Source: Vombatus ursinus (lineage: Eukaryota > Chordata > Mammalia > Diprotodontia > Vombatidae). From it: 64,000 nucleotides of DNA. The stretch lies in assembly GCF_900497805.2 (NCBI RefSeq), contig NW_020946557.1, positions 2,066,401-2,130,400 on the forward strand. Reading direction: 5' to 3'. Of the stretch, positions 46,946 to 59,665 are shown one piece after another. The notes under the pieces are model-generated. The model was not told the origin of the DNA and did not search any database. It saw nothing but the letters and a program-made list of their open reading frames with translations. The number at the start of each line of letters is the position of its first letter. Position 1 is the stretch's first letter. Both the position numbers and the translations under genes were made by a program.

Positions 46946-47819
46946 AGAAAAATAGAGGCTAAAGACAGGAAAATGAGGAGACAAATGAGAGGCTTTATAG
47001 AAGATGTGCAGAGAACAAGGTGAAGATTATTTAGAAGCTAGGGGAGAGTTGAGAAAGGAGTCAATAGAGTAGTAGTGTGACATACTGTGACACACCATCA
47101 TGTTTTAAGTTAAAATAATTGCATTTCAATTCTGACTCTGGCACATACTCCTCCAGGTCTAGAAACTTTCTGAGCCACAGTGGCTCATCTGTAAAAAAAA
47201 GGAGCATGAAGAAAAGAAAGAAATATCAATGAAACATTTCTTAAAAAGCAGAAGAGGGAGTAAAAGGAAATTCAGAAGGGACTACCAAGGAGCAAGACAA
47301 TGTTGTTACCGTCATGTTAAGTTTAATACATGCTTAAAAGACTGAAAGTAATAGATGATAGTTTTATGTATAATCATCCTCTGTTCTTTGTATTCTGACA
47401 TGTTCTTGTTTGTTAATTTTATCATAAAAATTAATAAAATAAGATAATGAAATCTCATGAGTTGTAAATGCTATTGCTTATAAAATCTCCATTAATGTAT
47501 TAAAAAGCACTGGGAATAGCACTGTTGCTAATCCCCTTCCTTCATTGCCCTTGCCCTAATTAAAAACTCAGAGAAAGGATGCGGTCCAAATCTGGTCAAC
47601 AGTAGTCCTTTTGAATACTGCCTTGAACCTGTTCAAGGTCAAAAAAGAATGTTGAGCACAGAAAAATTTCATCACAAAAACCTTGAACTTCGTCCATATA
47701 CTCATCTCTAATGCTCAACCTTCTGGAGTTCCCTCTGGCCCATAGGATGGAAAACAAACTCATCAAACACACAAATAATATTCAGCCTAGGGAAAACAAA
47801 GCAGCATTCATGCAGAAGA
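46946..47819. other. No gene seen; weak MIR at about 47070-47215
   Basis: A degraded MIR-like order (GACTCTGGCACATACTCC, GGCTCATCTGTAAAA). The rest is anonymous. Confidence 0.4.
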
Positions 47820-48130
47820 AAGAACCAGAGGGACTAAAATTGTTCTCTTTGTCCCAGAAGGAAGAACTATGACAGGTTGGAGGAAATTGCAGAGAGCTGA
47901 GAGAAGGACTTCAGGTCGATGTTAGCTACCACTTCCATACAATTAAAGCTATCCAAAAAAAGGGAATGGGCTTTCCCAGGAGTTATTGGGTTTGCTTCTT
48001 ATTGAAGGCCTTCAAACAAAGGTTAATTAAGCCACTTATCAGGGATATCATAAAAGGTGTTCTTATTCAGGTATGGATTGGGTTAGGTGACCTCTGAGGT
48101 GCCTTTTAACTCTCAGATTCGTTGATGTTG
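47820..48130 (+). mobile_element. L3/CR1 LINE 3' end
   Basis: Matches the L3/CR1 terminus: ACAATTAAAGCTATCCAAAA, AGGGAATGGGCTTTCCCAGG, TGAAGGCCTTCAAACAAAGG, GGTTAGGTGACCTCTGAGGT, then CTCTCAGATTCGTTGATG. Confidence 0.8.
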
Positions 48131-48334
48131 AGTTTGTTTCATCCTAGAAGTGAGAGGGAGTTATAGACAATTTTTGAGCAATGGAGTGAAGTATACCATA
48201 GCAATTCAATGTATTTGTTACAGTCATTTTTTGTGCTCTAGTCTCCTTAGTAGATGTTTAAGACAGTATCCTGGGAAGGATGGAAATTAGCAAAAGTGTG
48301 ATTTCTGGAATGGATATGGAGAGAAAGTCTGGCA

Positions 48335-48445
48335 ACAGTCAGTCAGTCAGTATGCACCTAATATGTACCATACACTGGGCTAAGCACTGGGCACACAAAG
48401 AAAGGCAAAAGACAGTCACTACCTGGTATAATTAGCGGGAACAAA
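48335..48445 (-). mobile_element. L2 3' terminus, antisense
   Basis: CAGTCAGTATGCACCTAATA, ACACTGGGCTAAGCACTGGG, CAAAGAAAGGCAAAAGACAG: complement of the L2 end. Confidence 0.75.
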
Positions 48446-49110
48446 GATAGTGTCCCATATTAACCCTTATGTATTTTCTTCCATTTAATGGCCACCAATT
48501 TTTTTCTTTTCTTTTTTTTTAATTTTCACATTAGTGATGTTGTAAGTAAAAATTAAAACCAATAGGAGGAACCATGAAAAGATGAAACAAAACTCAACAG
48601 AAGAGAAGAAAAAAACAGCAATTCAACTTTCATAGTTCTTTCTTTGGATGTGGATAGCATTTTCCATCACAAGGCCCCTAGAGATGTCTTAGATCCTTGT
48701 ATTGCCAGGAAGGGTTAAGTTTATCAATATTAGTCATCACACAACGTGACTGTTGTGTACAACATTCTCTTGGTTCTGCTCACTTCACTCAGCATCAGAC
48801 CATACAAGTCTTTCCAGGTTTTTCTGAAGTCAGCCTGTTCATCATTTTTATAGCACAATAGTATTCCATCACATTCATATACTACAACCTGCTCAGCCAT
48901 TCCCCAATTGATGGGCATCCTCTCAATTTCCAATTCTTTGCCACCACAAAAAGAGTTCCTATGAATATTTTTGTACTTGTGAGTCCTTTTCCAGTTTGTG
49001 TGATCTCTTTGGGATATAACCCTAGAAGTGCTATTGCTGGGTCAATCCATCTGGCCTGGAGATTTTTTCCTAGGGAGTTCATCAATGGCTTGTTCAATTT
49101 CTTTTTCTTA

Positions 49111-49329
<219 letters not shown>

Positions 49330-49488
49330 TTAGATTAACCACTCTCTAGGAAAAAATCTCCAGGGCCAGATGGATTTACATGTGAATTCTATCAAACATT
49401 TAAAGAACGATTAATCCCAATACTATGTAAACTATTTGGTAAAATAGGTAAAGAAGGAATCTTACCAAATTCTTTTTATGATACAAAT

Positions 49489-51390
49489 ATGGTGCTGATA
49501 CCTAAACCAGGAAGAGTCAAAACAGAGAAAGAAAATTATAGACCAATTTCTCTAATGAATATAGATGCAAAAATTTTAAACAAAATATTAGCAAATAGAT
49601 TACAGAAACTTATCACATGGATAATACATTATGACCAGGTAGGATTTATACCAGGAATGTGGGGCTGGTTCAATATAAGGAAAACTATCAGCATAATCCA
49701 TCATATCAACACCAAAATGAACAGCAACCACATGATCGTCTCAATAGATGCAGAAAAAAACTTTTGACAAAATACAACACCCATTCCTATTAAAAACACT
49801 AGAGAGCATAGGTATAAATGGAGTCTTCCTTAAAATAATAAATAGCATCTATCTAAAACCTTCAGCAAGCATAGTGTAATTGGGACAAGTTAGAAGCATT
49901 TCCAATAAGATTGGGGGTGAAACAAGGATGTCCATTATCACCACTGTTATTCAACATTGTACTGGAAACGTTAGCTTTGGCAATAAGAGAAGAAAAAGAC
50001 ATAGAAGGTATTAGAATAGGTAAAGAAGAAACAAAGCTATCACTCTTTGCAGATGACATGATGTTATACTTAGAGAATCCCAGAGAATCAAGTAAAAAAC
50101 TACTTGAAATAATAAACAACTTCAGCAAAGTAGCAGGCTATAAAATAAACCCCCATAAATCATCAGCATTTCTATATATTACCAACAAAGCCCAACAGCA
50201 AGAGATAGAAAGAGAAATTCCATTTAAACTTACTGCAGACATTACAAAATATTTAGGAGTCTACCTCCTGAAACAAACCCAGGAACTCTATGAACACAAT
50301 TACAAAACACTTTTCATGCAAATAAAATCAGATCTAAATAATTGGAAAAACATCAGTTGCTCATGGGTAGGCCGAGCTAATATAATAAAAATGACAATTC
50401 TACCTAAGCTAATTTACTTATTCAGTGCCATACCAATCAAACTACCAAAAATTATTTTATAGAGTTAGAAAAAATAATAACAAGATTCATTTGGAAGAAT
50501 AAAAGGTCCAGAATATCAAGGGAACTAATGAAAAGAAATACAGGGGAAGGTAGCCTAGCCATTTCAGATCTTAAATTGTATTATAAAGTAGCAATCATGA
50601 AAACTGCTTGGTACTGGCTAAGAAATAGAGTGGTGGATCAGTGGAAAAGGTTAAGTATGCAAAACACAGTAGTCAATGACTACAGTAATCTACTACTTGA
50701 TAAACCCAAAGACCCCAGCTTCTGGGATAAGAACCCACTCTTTGAAAAAACTGCTGGGAAAACTGGAAAAGAGTATGGCAGAAACTAGGCATAGACCAAA
50801 ATCTCACACCATATACCAAACTAAAGTCAAAATGGGTACATGATTTCGATATAAAGGCTGATACTACAAGCAAACTGAGAGAGCAAGGAATAGTTTACCT
50901 GTCAGATATACAGAGAACAGAAGAATTCATGACCAAACAGGAGATAGAGAACATTACGACAAGCAAAATAGATAATTTTGATTACATTAAATTGAAAGGT
51001 TTTTGCACAAACAAAGGCAATGCAACTAAAATTAGAAGGAAGGTAGAAAATTGGGGTAGAATTTTTATAACCAGTCTCTCTGATAAGGGCCTAATTTCTA
51101 AAATATATAGAGAATTAAGTCAAATTTATAAGAACACAAGCCATTCCCTAATTGATAAGTGGTCAAAGGATATGAACAGACCATTCTCAGATGAAGAAAT
51201 TAAAGCCATCTATGGTCATATGAAAAAATGCTCTAAATCACTATTGATTAGAGAAATGCAAATCAAAACATCTCTGAGGTACCACATCACACCTATCAGA
51301 ATGGCCACCATGACAAAACAAGAAAATGATAAATGTTGGAGAAGATGTGGTAAAATTGGAACACTAATGCATTGTTGGTGGAGGTGTTAA
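49489..51390 (+). pseudogene. L1-F ORF2 pieces (RT, thumb, C-terminal domain), broken
   Basis: Three main frames. 49489-49767 holds [20 protein letters not shown] and DQVGFIPGM (RT fingers). 49911-50462 holds [20 protein letters not shown] and the FADD catalytic motif at residues 46-49. 50929-51390 ends in the L1 cysteine motif C-x3-C-x7-H-x4-C (residues 136-153). Frame changes lie near 49755, between 49767 and 49911, near 50452 and near 50757, and the nonsense codon TAA is at 51388-51390. No endonuclease is present because of 5' truncation. The rather high preservation says young, but not active. Confidence 0.9.
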
Positions 51391-52139
51391 ATGATACAAT
51401 CACTGTGGAGATAAATTTGGAACTATGCCCAAAGGGCTATAAAAATGTGCATACCCTTTGACCCAGCAATAGCACTTCTAGCGCTATATCCCAAAGAGAT
51501 CACACAAACTGGAAAAGGACCTACATGTACAAAAATATTCTTAGCAGCTCTTTTTGTGTTGGCATAGAATTGGAAATTGAGAGAATGCTCATCAATTGGG
51601 GAATGGCTGAGCAAGTTGTGGTATATGAATGTGATGGAATACTATTGTGCTATAAGAAATGACGAACAGGCTGACGTCAGAAAAACTTGGAAAGACTTGT
51701 ATGGTCTGATGCTGAGTGAAGTGAGCAGAACCAAGAGAACATTGTGCACTATAACAGCCACCTTGTGTGATGATATTAATAAACTTAACCCTTCCTGGTA
51801 ATAGAAGGATCTAAGACATCTCTAGGGGCCTTGTGATGGAAAATGCTATCCACACCCAAATAAAGAACTATGGAAGCTGAACTGTTATTTTTCTTTCTCT
51901 TCTGTTGAGTTTTGTTTCCTCTTTCTAATGGTTCCTCCTATTGGTTTTAATTTCTACTTACAACATCACTAATGTGAAAATATGTTTAATATGAATATAA
52001 ATGTATAGCCTATATCAGACTGTGTGCCATCTTGGGGAAGGTGGTGGGGAGGAAGGGGGAGAAAAATTTTAAACTCAAAAGCATATGGAAGTGATTATTG
52101 ATAAATCAAAATAAATTAATAAAAAAAAGAATCTCCAAA

Positions 52140-52910
52140 TGTCTATTGGAAACCTCATACTAGGTATACTATAGGACTCTCAAACTCAACATATCCAAAA
52201 CTGAACTTATTCTCTTTCATTCAAGCTGTCCTATTCTTTACAATTTCCTTGTTTTGGAATTTAGGTTCATAACCTCAGTGATATCCTTATCTCCTCACTT
52301 ATACTCACACCACCTATCCAATACGTTGCCAAGTCCCATTGATACCACCTTCATAACATCTCTTGGACATGCCCTCCTTTCTCCTCTGACACTGACCCCA
52401 CCATGGTGAAGGGCTTCATCACTGTACATCTAGACCATTGCAATAACTTTGTGGTTGGTCTTCCTGCCTCATATCTCTCCTAATATAATCCATCCTCCAC
52501 TCAGCTACCAAAATGACCTTCCCAAAGCATGGTCTGATCATGTCACCCTCCAACTCAATAAACTACAGGGACTTCCTACAAAGTACAAATAAAATATAAA
52601 ATATCTTATATTTTAAAACCTCCAGAATAAAATATAAAATCCTTTCTTTTTAAAGCCCTTCACAAAATGTATCCTTAGTACTTTTCTAATCTTCTTACTA
52701 TTTTACAATCAACGTACTCTACCAGTATGCTCCCTATTCCTTGCATGAAACAGTATGCCTTGAGTCAGTGCCTTTTCACTGGCTGTATCACATACCTGGA
52801 ATACTCTCTCTTCTCCTCTCTAGCTCTAGGATTTCCTGTTTTCCTTCAAGACTCACCTCAAACCTCACCTTTAGCATGAAGCCTTTCCTACCCCACTACT
52901 CACTAATCAA
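52140..52910 (+). mobile_element. L2 3' region within the transduced segment
   Basis: GATCATGTCACCCTCCAACT, CAATAAACTACAGGGACTTC, AAAGCCCTTCACAAAATGTA, GAATACTCTCTCTTCTCCTC and GCATGAAGCCTTTCCTACCC follow L2 ORF2 C-terminus and 3' UTR order. The short tract around 52580-52650 is partly duplicated. Confidence 0.8.
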
Positions 52911-53329
52911 ACTACCTGGAAGTAGAGGATTTTCTACCAACGGAGCTGTCCAGGGTGCTAGAGACAAGTTAAGCCAATACCCTCCACTCAAGAAGTCCCT
53001 ACTACGTGACAGATGTCTACAACACTGGTAAACATGTTAATTGCAGACTTTTCCAGTTCAAAGGATCATGTTTAGATGTTGGCTCACTAAATAGCAAAAT
53101 GCTATTGTTGAGCTTGACAAGAGCTCCTAATAAGCATGCCAGTCATCAGTTAAATAAACAAACCATTATGTTAATATCAATACTGAAGATAAGGAGGTTA
53201 GTTAATTGCCTGACATTAGCCAGTTGCCCAACAAGTACTTTTGATACATAGACACTTAACTTTAGCCTTCAATGATAAGTGAAGGATGATCCTTTCAGAT
53301 TTTAGGTTTTCATGTTTCCATTTACTTCC

Positions 53330-53410
53330 ACTGAAGGATGAACAGGCTGGACTACATAATCTCTAACATCCCTTCCATCTCTAGAGTCAAGATCTTGTAT
53401 TGTAACAAGC
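53330..53410 (+). mobile_element. MIR-class SINE tail
   Basis: AGGCTGGACTACATAATCTC then CATCCCTTCCATCTCTAGAG is the typical MIR/CORE 3' order. Confidence 0.6.
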
Positions 53411-53804
53411 AACATAGGGGTTGAACCACACAATTTAGTGTACCATTTAGCTTATTTTTGTATAATAGAACAATTAGAAAATCAGACAATATAATCCTTG
53501 CCCTCAAGGGTCTTACAAATATGCACGGGGTATCTAGTTACAGACATAAGATTCTCACATGTATACTTCTAAAGTTATCTTTCTATGCATATGTGTGTGT
53601 GTGTGCGTGTATGTATTTTCTCTCTCAAGTTCAATATCATTGCAATGCACACACATATGCATCCTGAAGAGTTATGGGTGAAACATTCCCAATTATCAGG
53701 TAATAATTTTAATAGGAGCACAACAAATATTTGTCTTTAAAAAGAATGGTCAATGACTTCTGAGTATTCAAAAGAAGTTACAAGTATTAATTTGGTCTCA
53801 GTTT

Positions 53805-53940
53805 TGTTTTCTGACAAATAAGTAAAATAATACTTACACTGCCTATGTCAACAGGATTGTTGCAAGGAAAACACTTTGTAAACATGAAAGTGTGAAAAAT
53901 GCGAGTTAGTACTACTATTAATATTATCATTGCTCCTGCA
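53805..53940 (+). mobile_element. MIR 3' part
   Basis: ATACTTACACTGCCTATGTC, AGGATTGTTGCAAGGAAAAC and CTTTGTAAACATGAAAGTGT match the second half of MIR. Confidence 0.6.
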
Positions 53941-55819
53941 TCACTCAGATGATCATATTACCAGTTTTACTCACCCAGGGCCATGTCTGAAATGCTGTTG
54001 TTGCTGTCTAAATGAGTAATTTCCTAAGGTTTTTGATCATGAGCCTCTATCAATAAAAAAAAAAATTTAAGCAAAAAAAAAAAGATTAACCAAAAGTTTA
54101 TCTATTTTATTGTTTTTTCATAAAACCATCTCTTAGTTTTATTTATTAGTTCAATAGTTTTTTAATTTCAATTTTATTAATTTTTCCTTTGGTTTTCAAT
54201 ATTTCTAATTTGGTGTTTAATTGGGAATTTTTAATTTGTTATTTTTCTAGTTTTTTTAGTGTTATGCCCAATTCATTGATCTCCTCTTTTTCTATTTTAT
54301 TTATGGAAGCATTTAGAGACATAAAACTTCGCCTAAGAACTGCTTTTGCTGCATCTCATAAGTTTGGTATGTTAGCTCATTATTGTCATTCTCTTGAATG
54401 AAATAATTGATTGTTTCTATGATTTGTTGTTTGACCTAATCACTTTTGAGGATTAGATTATTTAGTTTCCAATTATTTTTTAGTCTATCTTTCCATGGCC
54501 CTGTATTACATATAATTTTTATTGCATCATGATCTGAAAAGGATGCATTTAATATTTCTGCCTTTCTGCACTGGATTGTGAGGTTTTTATGCCCTAGTGC
54601 ATGGTCAATCCCTCACCATGGAGAAAAAAGTATATTCCTTTCTATCCCCATTCAGTTTTCTCCAGAGGTCTATCATACCTAACTTTTCTAATGTTCTATT
54701 CACCTCCTTAACTTCTTTCTTGTTTATTTTTTGGTTAGATTTATCTAGTTCAGAGAGGAGGTGGTTGAGGTCCCCCACTAGTATAGTTTTGCTGTCTATT
54801 TCTTCCTGTAACTCCCTGAATTTCTCCTCTAAGAATCTGGATGCTATACAATTTGGTGCATATATGTTCAGTAATGATATTACTTGATTGTCTATGGTGC
54901 CTTTTAGTAGGATGTAGTTCCCTTCCTTATCTCTTTTGATAAGCTTTATTTTTGCTTTTGCTTTTTCTGAGATCAGGATTGCTACCCCTGCTTTTTTTTT
55001 TTTACTTCAGATGAAGCATAATATATTTTTCTCCAGCCTTTTACCTTTACCCTGTATGTGTCACTCTTTTTCAAATGTGTTTCCTGTAAACCACATATTG
55101 TAGGATTATGGTTTTTAATCCATTCTGCTATCGGCTTCTGCTTTATGGGAGAGTTCATCCCATTCACATTCACAGTTATGTTTACTATCTGTGTCTTTTT
55201 CTCCATCCTTTTCCCCCATTTGTGATTTTCTTTCTCCTTTCTCCTTTCCCCCCCTCACTAGTGTTTTGCTTTTGACCACAGCCTCCTTCAGTCCCTCCTC
55301 CCTTCTATTATCCCTTTTCCTTTTCTTCCCCTTTACTCTTACTGTTTCTTCTCTCCCTTCTATCCCCCCTCCCTTTTCTTTCCCCTTTTCCTTCTTACTG
55401 CCTCTAGTGCAAGTTAGATTTCTATACTTAACTGATTATGTTATTCCCTTCTTGAGCCACACCTGATGAGAGTAAGGTTCAAACAATGCTCATCCCCCTC
55501 CCTTCTTTCCCTCTGCTGTAATAGGTTTTTGTGTCTTTTCCTGTAATGTAATTTACCCTTGTCTGCCTCCTCCTTTCTCAGTACATTTTCTTAGCTCAGA
55601 TTAATCCACTTACTTGGATCCATTTAACTCACTTGATTAGATTTTTTTTTATCATTACATCAAAGTCAACTTATAGCCACCCCTTTTATGTATACTCCTT
55701 TAACATGGTATAATAACAATACAGTTCTCAAGAGTTGCAAGTGTCATCTTCCCTCGTAGGGATGTAAACATTTTGCCCTTATTAACAACATATTGTATCT
55801 TTCTGTCCCATTTACCTTT

Positions 55820-56170
55820 TTATGTCTCTCTTGAATCTTGTACTTGAAGATCAAATTTTCTGTTGAGCTCTGGTCTTTTTATCAGGAAGGTTTGGAAGTC
55901 CCCCATTTCATTGAATGTCCATCTCCTTTCCTGAAAAATCATGCTCATTGTCACTGGGTAGTTGATCCTTGGCTGCATTCCAAGCTCCTTTGCCTTACGG
56001 AATATCATGTTCCACGCCCTACTGTCTTTTAATGTAGAGGCTGCAAGATCCTGTGTAATCCTGACTGTGGTTCCATGATATTTAAATTGTTCCTTTCTGG
56101 CTGCTTGCAGTATTTTCTCTTTAATCTGGTAATTTTGGAATTTAGCTATTATATTCCTTGGCATTTTCAA
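55820..56170 (-). pseudogene. L1-E ORF1 C-terminal half
   Basis: Frame MKMPRNIIAKFQ to QDSRET, with KILQAARKEQFKYHG, RITQDLAASTLKD and RPELNRKFDLQVQ. This is the ORF1p RRM end and C-terminal domain that binds nucleic acid. The upstream coiled coil is in other frames (56383-56720). Confidence 0.85.
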
Positions 56171-56504
56171 TTTGGGATCTCTTTCAGGTGGGGAGTGGTG
56201 GATTCTTTCTATAGTTATTTCACCTTCTGGTTCTAGGACATCAGGGCAGTTTTTCTTTATGATTTCCGGAAGGGTATTGTCCAGGCTCTTTTTTTCATCA
56301 TGATTTTCAGGTAGGCCAATAATTTTCTCTCCTGGATCAATTTTCCAGGTCAGTTGTTTTACCCATGAGGTATTTTATGTTTTCACCTATTTTTTAATTT
56401 TTTTTGTTTCTGTTTGACTGATTCTTGCTCTCTCATAGAGTCTTTAGTTTCCATTTGTTCAATTCTAATTTTTAACATATTGTTTTCTTCTGTTAGATTT
56501 TGTA

Positions 56505-56715
56505 CTTTCTTCTCCAATTGGTCAATTATATTTTTAAGGGATTTGTTTTCTTCAGTGTACTTTCTTTCCATTTGGAAAGGATTTAAGGATTTGTTTCAAA
56601 GGATTTGTTTTCTTCGGTGTACTTTTTTTCCAGTTGGCCAATTGTGTTTTTTAGGGACTTGTTTTCTTCAGTGTACTTTTTTTCCAACTGGCCAGTTGTA
56701 TTTTTTAAGGACTCC
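56505..56715 (-). repeat. In-frame-sized repeats in L1-E ORF1 coiled coil
   Basis: A unit with TTTGTTTTCTTCAGTGTACT on the plus strand recurs at about 56540, 56605 and 56660. The spacing is about 60 bp, apart from the partly degenerate first unit. On the minus strand each unit encodes a KYTEENKSLKN-QLEKK-like block, so whole heptad groups were duplicated. Confidence 0.65.
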
Positions 56716-57024
56716 TCAACCTCTCTCGTTTGACTTTTAAAACCCTTCTTGAGTTCTTCTAAGAAGGCTTTTTGGGCTTCAGATCAGTTCATATTCCTTT
56801 CTGATGTTGCAGATGTCAGTTTGATGACAATGTTGTCCTCTTCAGAATTTCTGTCTTAATCTCCACTCTTCTCACAATATGAATCTATGGTTTCTTTTTA
56901 CTCATGGTGTTTCTTTATTCCTTGACCTTTAAAGAGATTATGCTCTCCTGCTGGGGAGCAGAGGGCACTGATACAAGCTTCTTGTGTTGGGACCCTAGGT
57001 CTTGGTCACTGGTTTTGTGTGCTG

Positions 57025-57720
57025 GGGCCTCTTATGTTGGCAATTGGAAGTTGTAGGGTTCTGGCAGCTTACCTGGTGTTGGGCTGGAATCAGCAAGGCT
57101 GGAACTTTCAGGAAAATCTAGGTTGCCTGCTTTTCCTTTCCTTTAGCTTTGTTCAGCTCCTTTTAGATGGGTGCTGCAGGGTGTTTATCTGCCTGGGGCC
57201 CCTTGCAGTGTTGTCTCCCTTAGTTCTGCTGAGGCACTTGGAGACTCCTTTGCTGTAGAATGCTGAGGCACCTGGTGGTTTTCTGAGCTGGTTTCCACCA
57301 GTTACCCCACCCTCACTGAGGCACTGGGAGGTCCAGCTATTGGTGTTTGCCTGCTGGACCGCCTGGATTTCTGGATCTCCTCCTGGTTGGCAGTTGGAGA
57401 CTGTAGGGTTCTGTCAGCTTACCTGGTGTTGGGCTGGAATCAGCAAGGCTGGAATTTTTGGGCAACTCTAAGTTGCTTTCTTCAGCTCCTTTCCAATGAA
57501 TGCTACAGGGTGCTTTTCCACCTGGGGACCTCTATAGTGCTGCTTCTCTTGTTTTTGCTGAGGCACTGGGAGACCCATTTACTGTAGAATGCCGAGGTAC
57601 CAGAATCTCCTCCTGGTGTGCTAAAGTGGGTCTGTACACTGGCTGGCTGGGAGACTCCCAGTTCTGTACTGCTTCCCTTCCCCCAGGGTAAGAGGGGCCT
57701 TTCCCATTAATCCCTCTAGC
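57025..57720 (-). promoter_or_regulatory. L1-E 5' UTR with two tandem promoter-like monomers
   Basis: Two units of about 350 bp share TTACCTGGTGTTGGGCTGGA (57070 and 57420) and AATCAGCAAGGCTGGAA. The region of the internal L1 promoter is thus tandemly repeated, as known for mouse L1 monomers but with unrelated sequence. L1-A carries one unit. Confidence 0.65.
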
Positions 57721-57979
57721 TACCTGGGCTACTGCACTGCTGCACCCCATCTTTCTTCTGGTTCAGCTATTCCAGGGTTTTTTCTGGGGTGATATTTTCT
57801 GAGTTTTCAGAGTTTGATATGGGAGGGTAAGAGTGACTACCTTTTTATTCTGCCATCTTGCCTCCTGGAAGTGGAAGTTAGTGGCCACCAATTTTATAAC
57901 TATAGTCTTAAGTTTGTTATCTATAAAACACACTCATGACAAGTGCTGCAAAGAATTTATATTCAACAACATACCTTGA

Positions 57980-58157
57980 GGGACAGCTAGGTGGTACAGT
58001 AGATACAGCCTCAGCCTTGGATTTGCTCTGGATTCAGGAAGACCTGAGTTCAAATCCAGCCTCAGACACATAACACTAACTAGCTGTGTAACCCTGGGCA
58101 AGTCACTTAACCCCATTGCCTTGCCAAAACAAACAAACAAGCAAACAAACAAAACCC
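57980..58157 (+). mobile_element. tRNA-derived SINE with (AAAC)n tail
   Basis: Head GGACAGCTAGGTGGTACAGT and GACCTGAGTTCAAATCCAGC (B box), core GTAACCCTGGGCAAGTCACT, then CCCCATTGCCTTGCCAAAAC and (AAAC)n. It lacks the RTE-like tail and was probably moved by L1. Confidence 0.88.
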
Positions 58158-58973
58158 AAAACAATGTACCTTAAAAAGACTCTGAGAATATAATACATTA
58201 ATATGCATGCCTTGCTACTTATCATAGTCACAGAATTAGAGTCAGAGTGATTGTCCTCATGCCCTGTTGGTAGTACCCTCCACTTCAATATCCATTTTGA
58301 TCATGATTTATTTTAGGTTAATCATTTAAGATGCCAAAGTCTGTCTGTCTTTTATTTTGACAAGATGTTTCTTTTTCTCCCTCAGAATGTTGATGGTTGA
58401 ACTAGGTCTACCATTCAACCCTAACTAACATAACTACTTAAGCATATTTTATTCCCTTTAGTCTTCCAGTTGGACAACCTAAAGAATCTATATTTGGGGC
58501 CAGTAACAATTGATTTTTCAAGTCAGTAGATGATAGTGACAGAAAGTATTTGTCTGTAAAAGGTAATTCCATCACATTGTATCATACATCAATGGAAGAT
58601 CAGTGGTGATGTCTGACAAGCAAGCTGCTAACAGTACCCCAAGGAAAGTAGAATCATAGATGTCCAGGTATAACTTCCTTTCTCTTAAAACTCTGGTTAG
58701 AAGGATATTTACATAATCATATTTCTAGTTATGCATGTGCCTTCACATACATATGCATAAATATATACTACTTATCAGATATAAATTGAGAAAGAGAGGA
58801 AAAGAATATATACTATGCAAATTGTATTGATCATTTAATGACTTTAGGTATAGTCATTCAACCAATTTAAAATCCACCTCCCTGTCTTTTCATTGAGCTC
58901 TAACTCTTAATCTCAACAAAAAAGAATAATATGAGAGATTGGAAAATACTTTGGAAAAATCCAGGAGAAAGAA

Positions 58974-58974
<1 letters not shown>
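58158..58974. other. No gene seen
   Basis: Anonymous AT-rich DNA. Confidence 0.5.
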
Positions 58975-59004
<30 letters not shown>

Positions 59005-59095
59005 CAGAGACAGAAAGACAGAGACAGAGAAAGAGAAATAGAGAGAGAGATGGAGAAAGAGAGAGAAGGGATAGAGGCAGAAAAAGATAGAGAGA
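58975..59095. repeat. (GACA)n/(GA)n microsatellite
   Basis: Starts with GACA units and grades into impure GA. The Leu/Ser/Cys-rich frames opposite are artefacts. Confidence 0.93.
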
Positions 59096-59297
59096 GCACA
59101 ATGGGTTGATGAATGTATAAATCTGCTAAATGTAGCATTGCTCCTCAAAGCTATTACATGGACAGATTTTAGAGAATTGGATAAGCTTGGAGATAAGCAA
59201 ATGCCTACATTTTCAAAAGTGAGAAGAGGGTGGAATATGGACACAAAGTTTTAATTAGTTAAACTTTTATTAGTGGCAAAGTTCTACTTTTCTTTCT

Positions 59298-59442
59298 TTT
59301 TTGCTGGGACAGTTGGGGTTAAGTGACTTGCCCAGAGTCAAACAGCTAGTGAGTGTTATGTGTCTGAGGCTGGACTTGAACTCAGGTTCTCCTGGCTTAC
59401 AAGGCCAGTGCTCTCAATCCACTGCACCACCTAGCCACCCCA
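59298..59442 (-). mobile_element. tRNA-derived SINE, antisense
   Basis: Complement of the SINE: GGGGTTAAGTGACTTGCCCA, GGACTTGAACTCAGGTTCTC, then CACTGCACCACCTAGCCACC. Confidence 0.88.
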
Positions 59443-59599
59443 TACTGGTAAAATTCTAGAACACATTTTTAAAGGGATGGTTAAAGGGAAGCAGCAATCA
59501 CTGGCAGTATGGCTTCATGAAAAACAAATTCATTCCAGACTAACCTCATTTCTTGTTTTCACAGTCAAATTAGATAGATCAGGGAAATCCTTTATATTG

Positions 59600-59665
59600 G
59601 TAAGTAGGTAGGTAGGTAGATAGATAGATAGGTAGATAGATAGATAGATAAATGATAGATAGATG
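59600..59665. repeat. (GATA)n/(GGTA)n microsatellite
   Basis: TAGG and TAGA units with interruptions. Confidence 0.93.

Larger units (their letters stand above)
49341..54082 (+). mobile_element. L1-F with 3' transduced flank, single insertion in L1-E
   Basis: The insert is bracketed by AGATTAACC (49332-49340 and 54083-54091); removing it restores continuous L1-E. It starts with a 5'-truncated sense L1 (ORF2 just before the RT), whose own 3' end near 52126 has only a short, weak A-rich run (AATTAATAAAAAAAA). It continues without a break through 1.95 kb of non-L1 DNA and ends in AATAAA plus long A runs (54050-54082). A single TSD round both parts is the classic sign of L1 read-through transcription and 3' transduction. 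Confidence 0.8.
52127..54082 (+). other. Transduced 3' flank of the L1-F source locus
   Basis: Non-L1 sequence between the weak internal A tract of L1-F and the final poly(A). It contains an L2 piece (52140-52910), a MIR tail (53330-53410), another MIR 3' part (53805-53940), a short (GT)n run (53590-53606), and unique sequence. I see no coding exon in it. Confidence 0.65.

Noticed and set aside
49911-50462. Longest open frame (183 codons) as a host gene
   Set aside because: It is L1 ORF2 reverse transcriptase ([14 protein letters not shown]) in a truncated, broken element.
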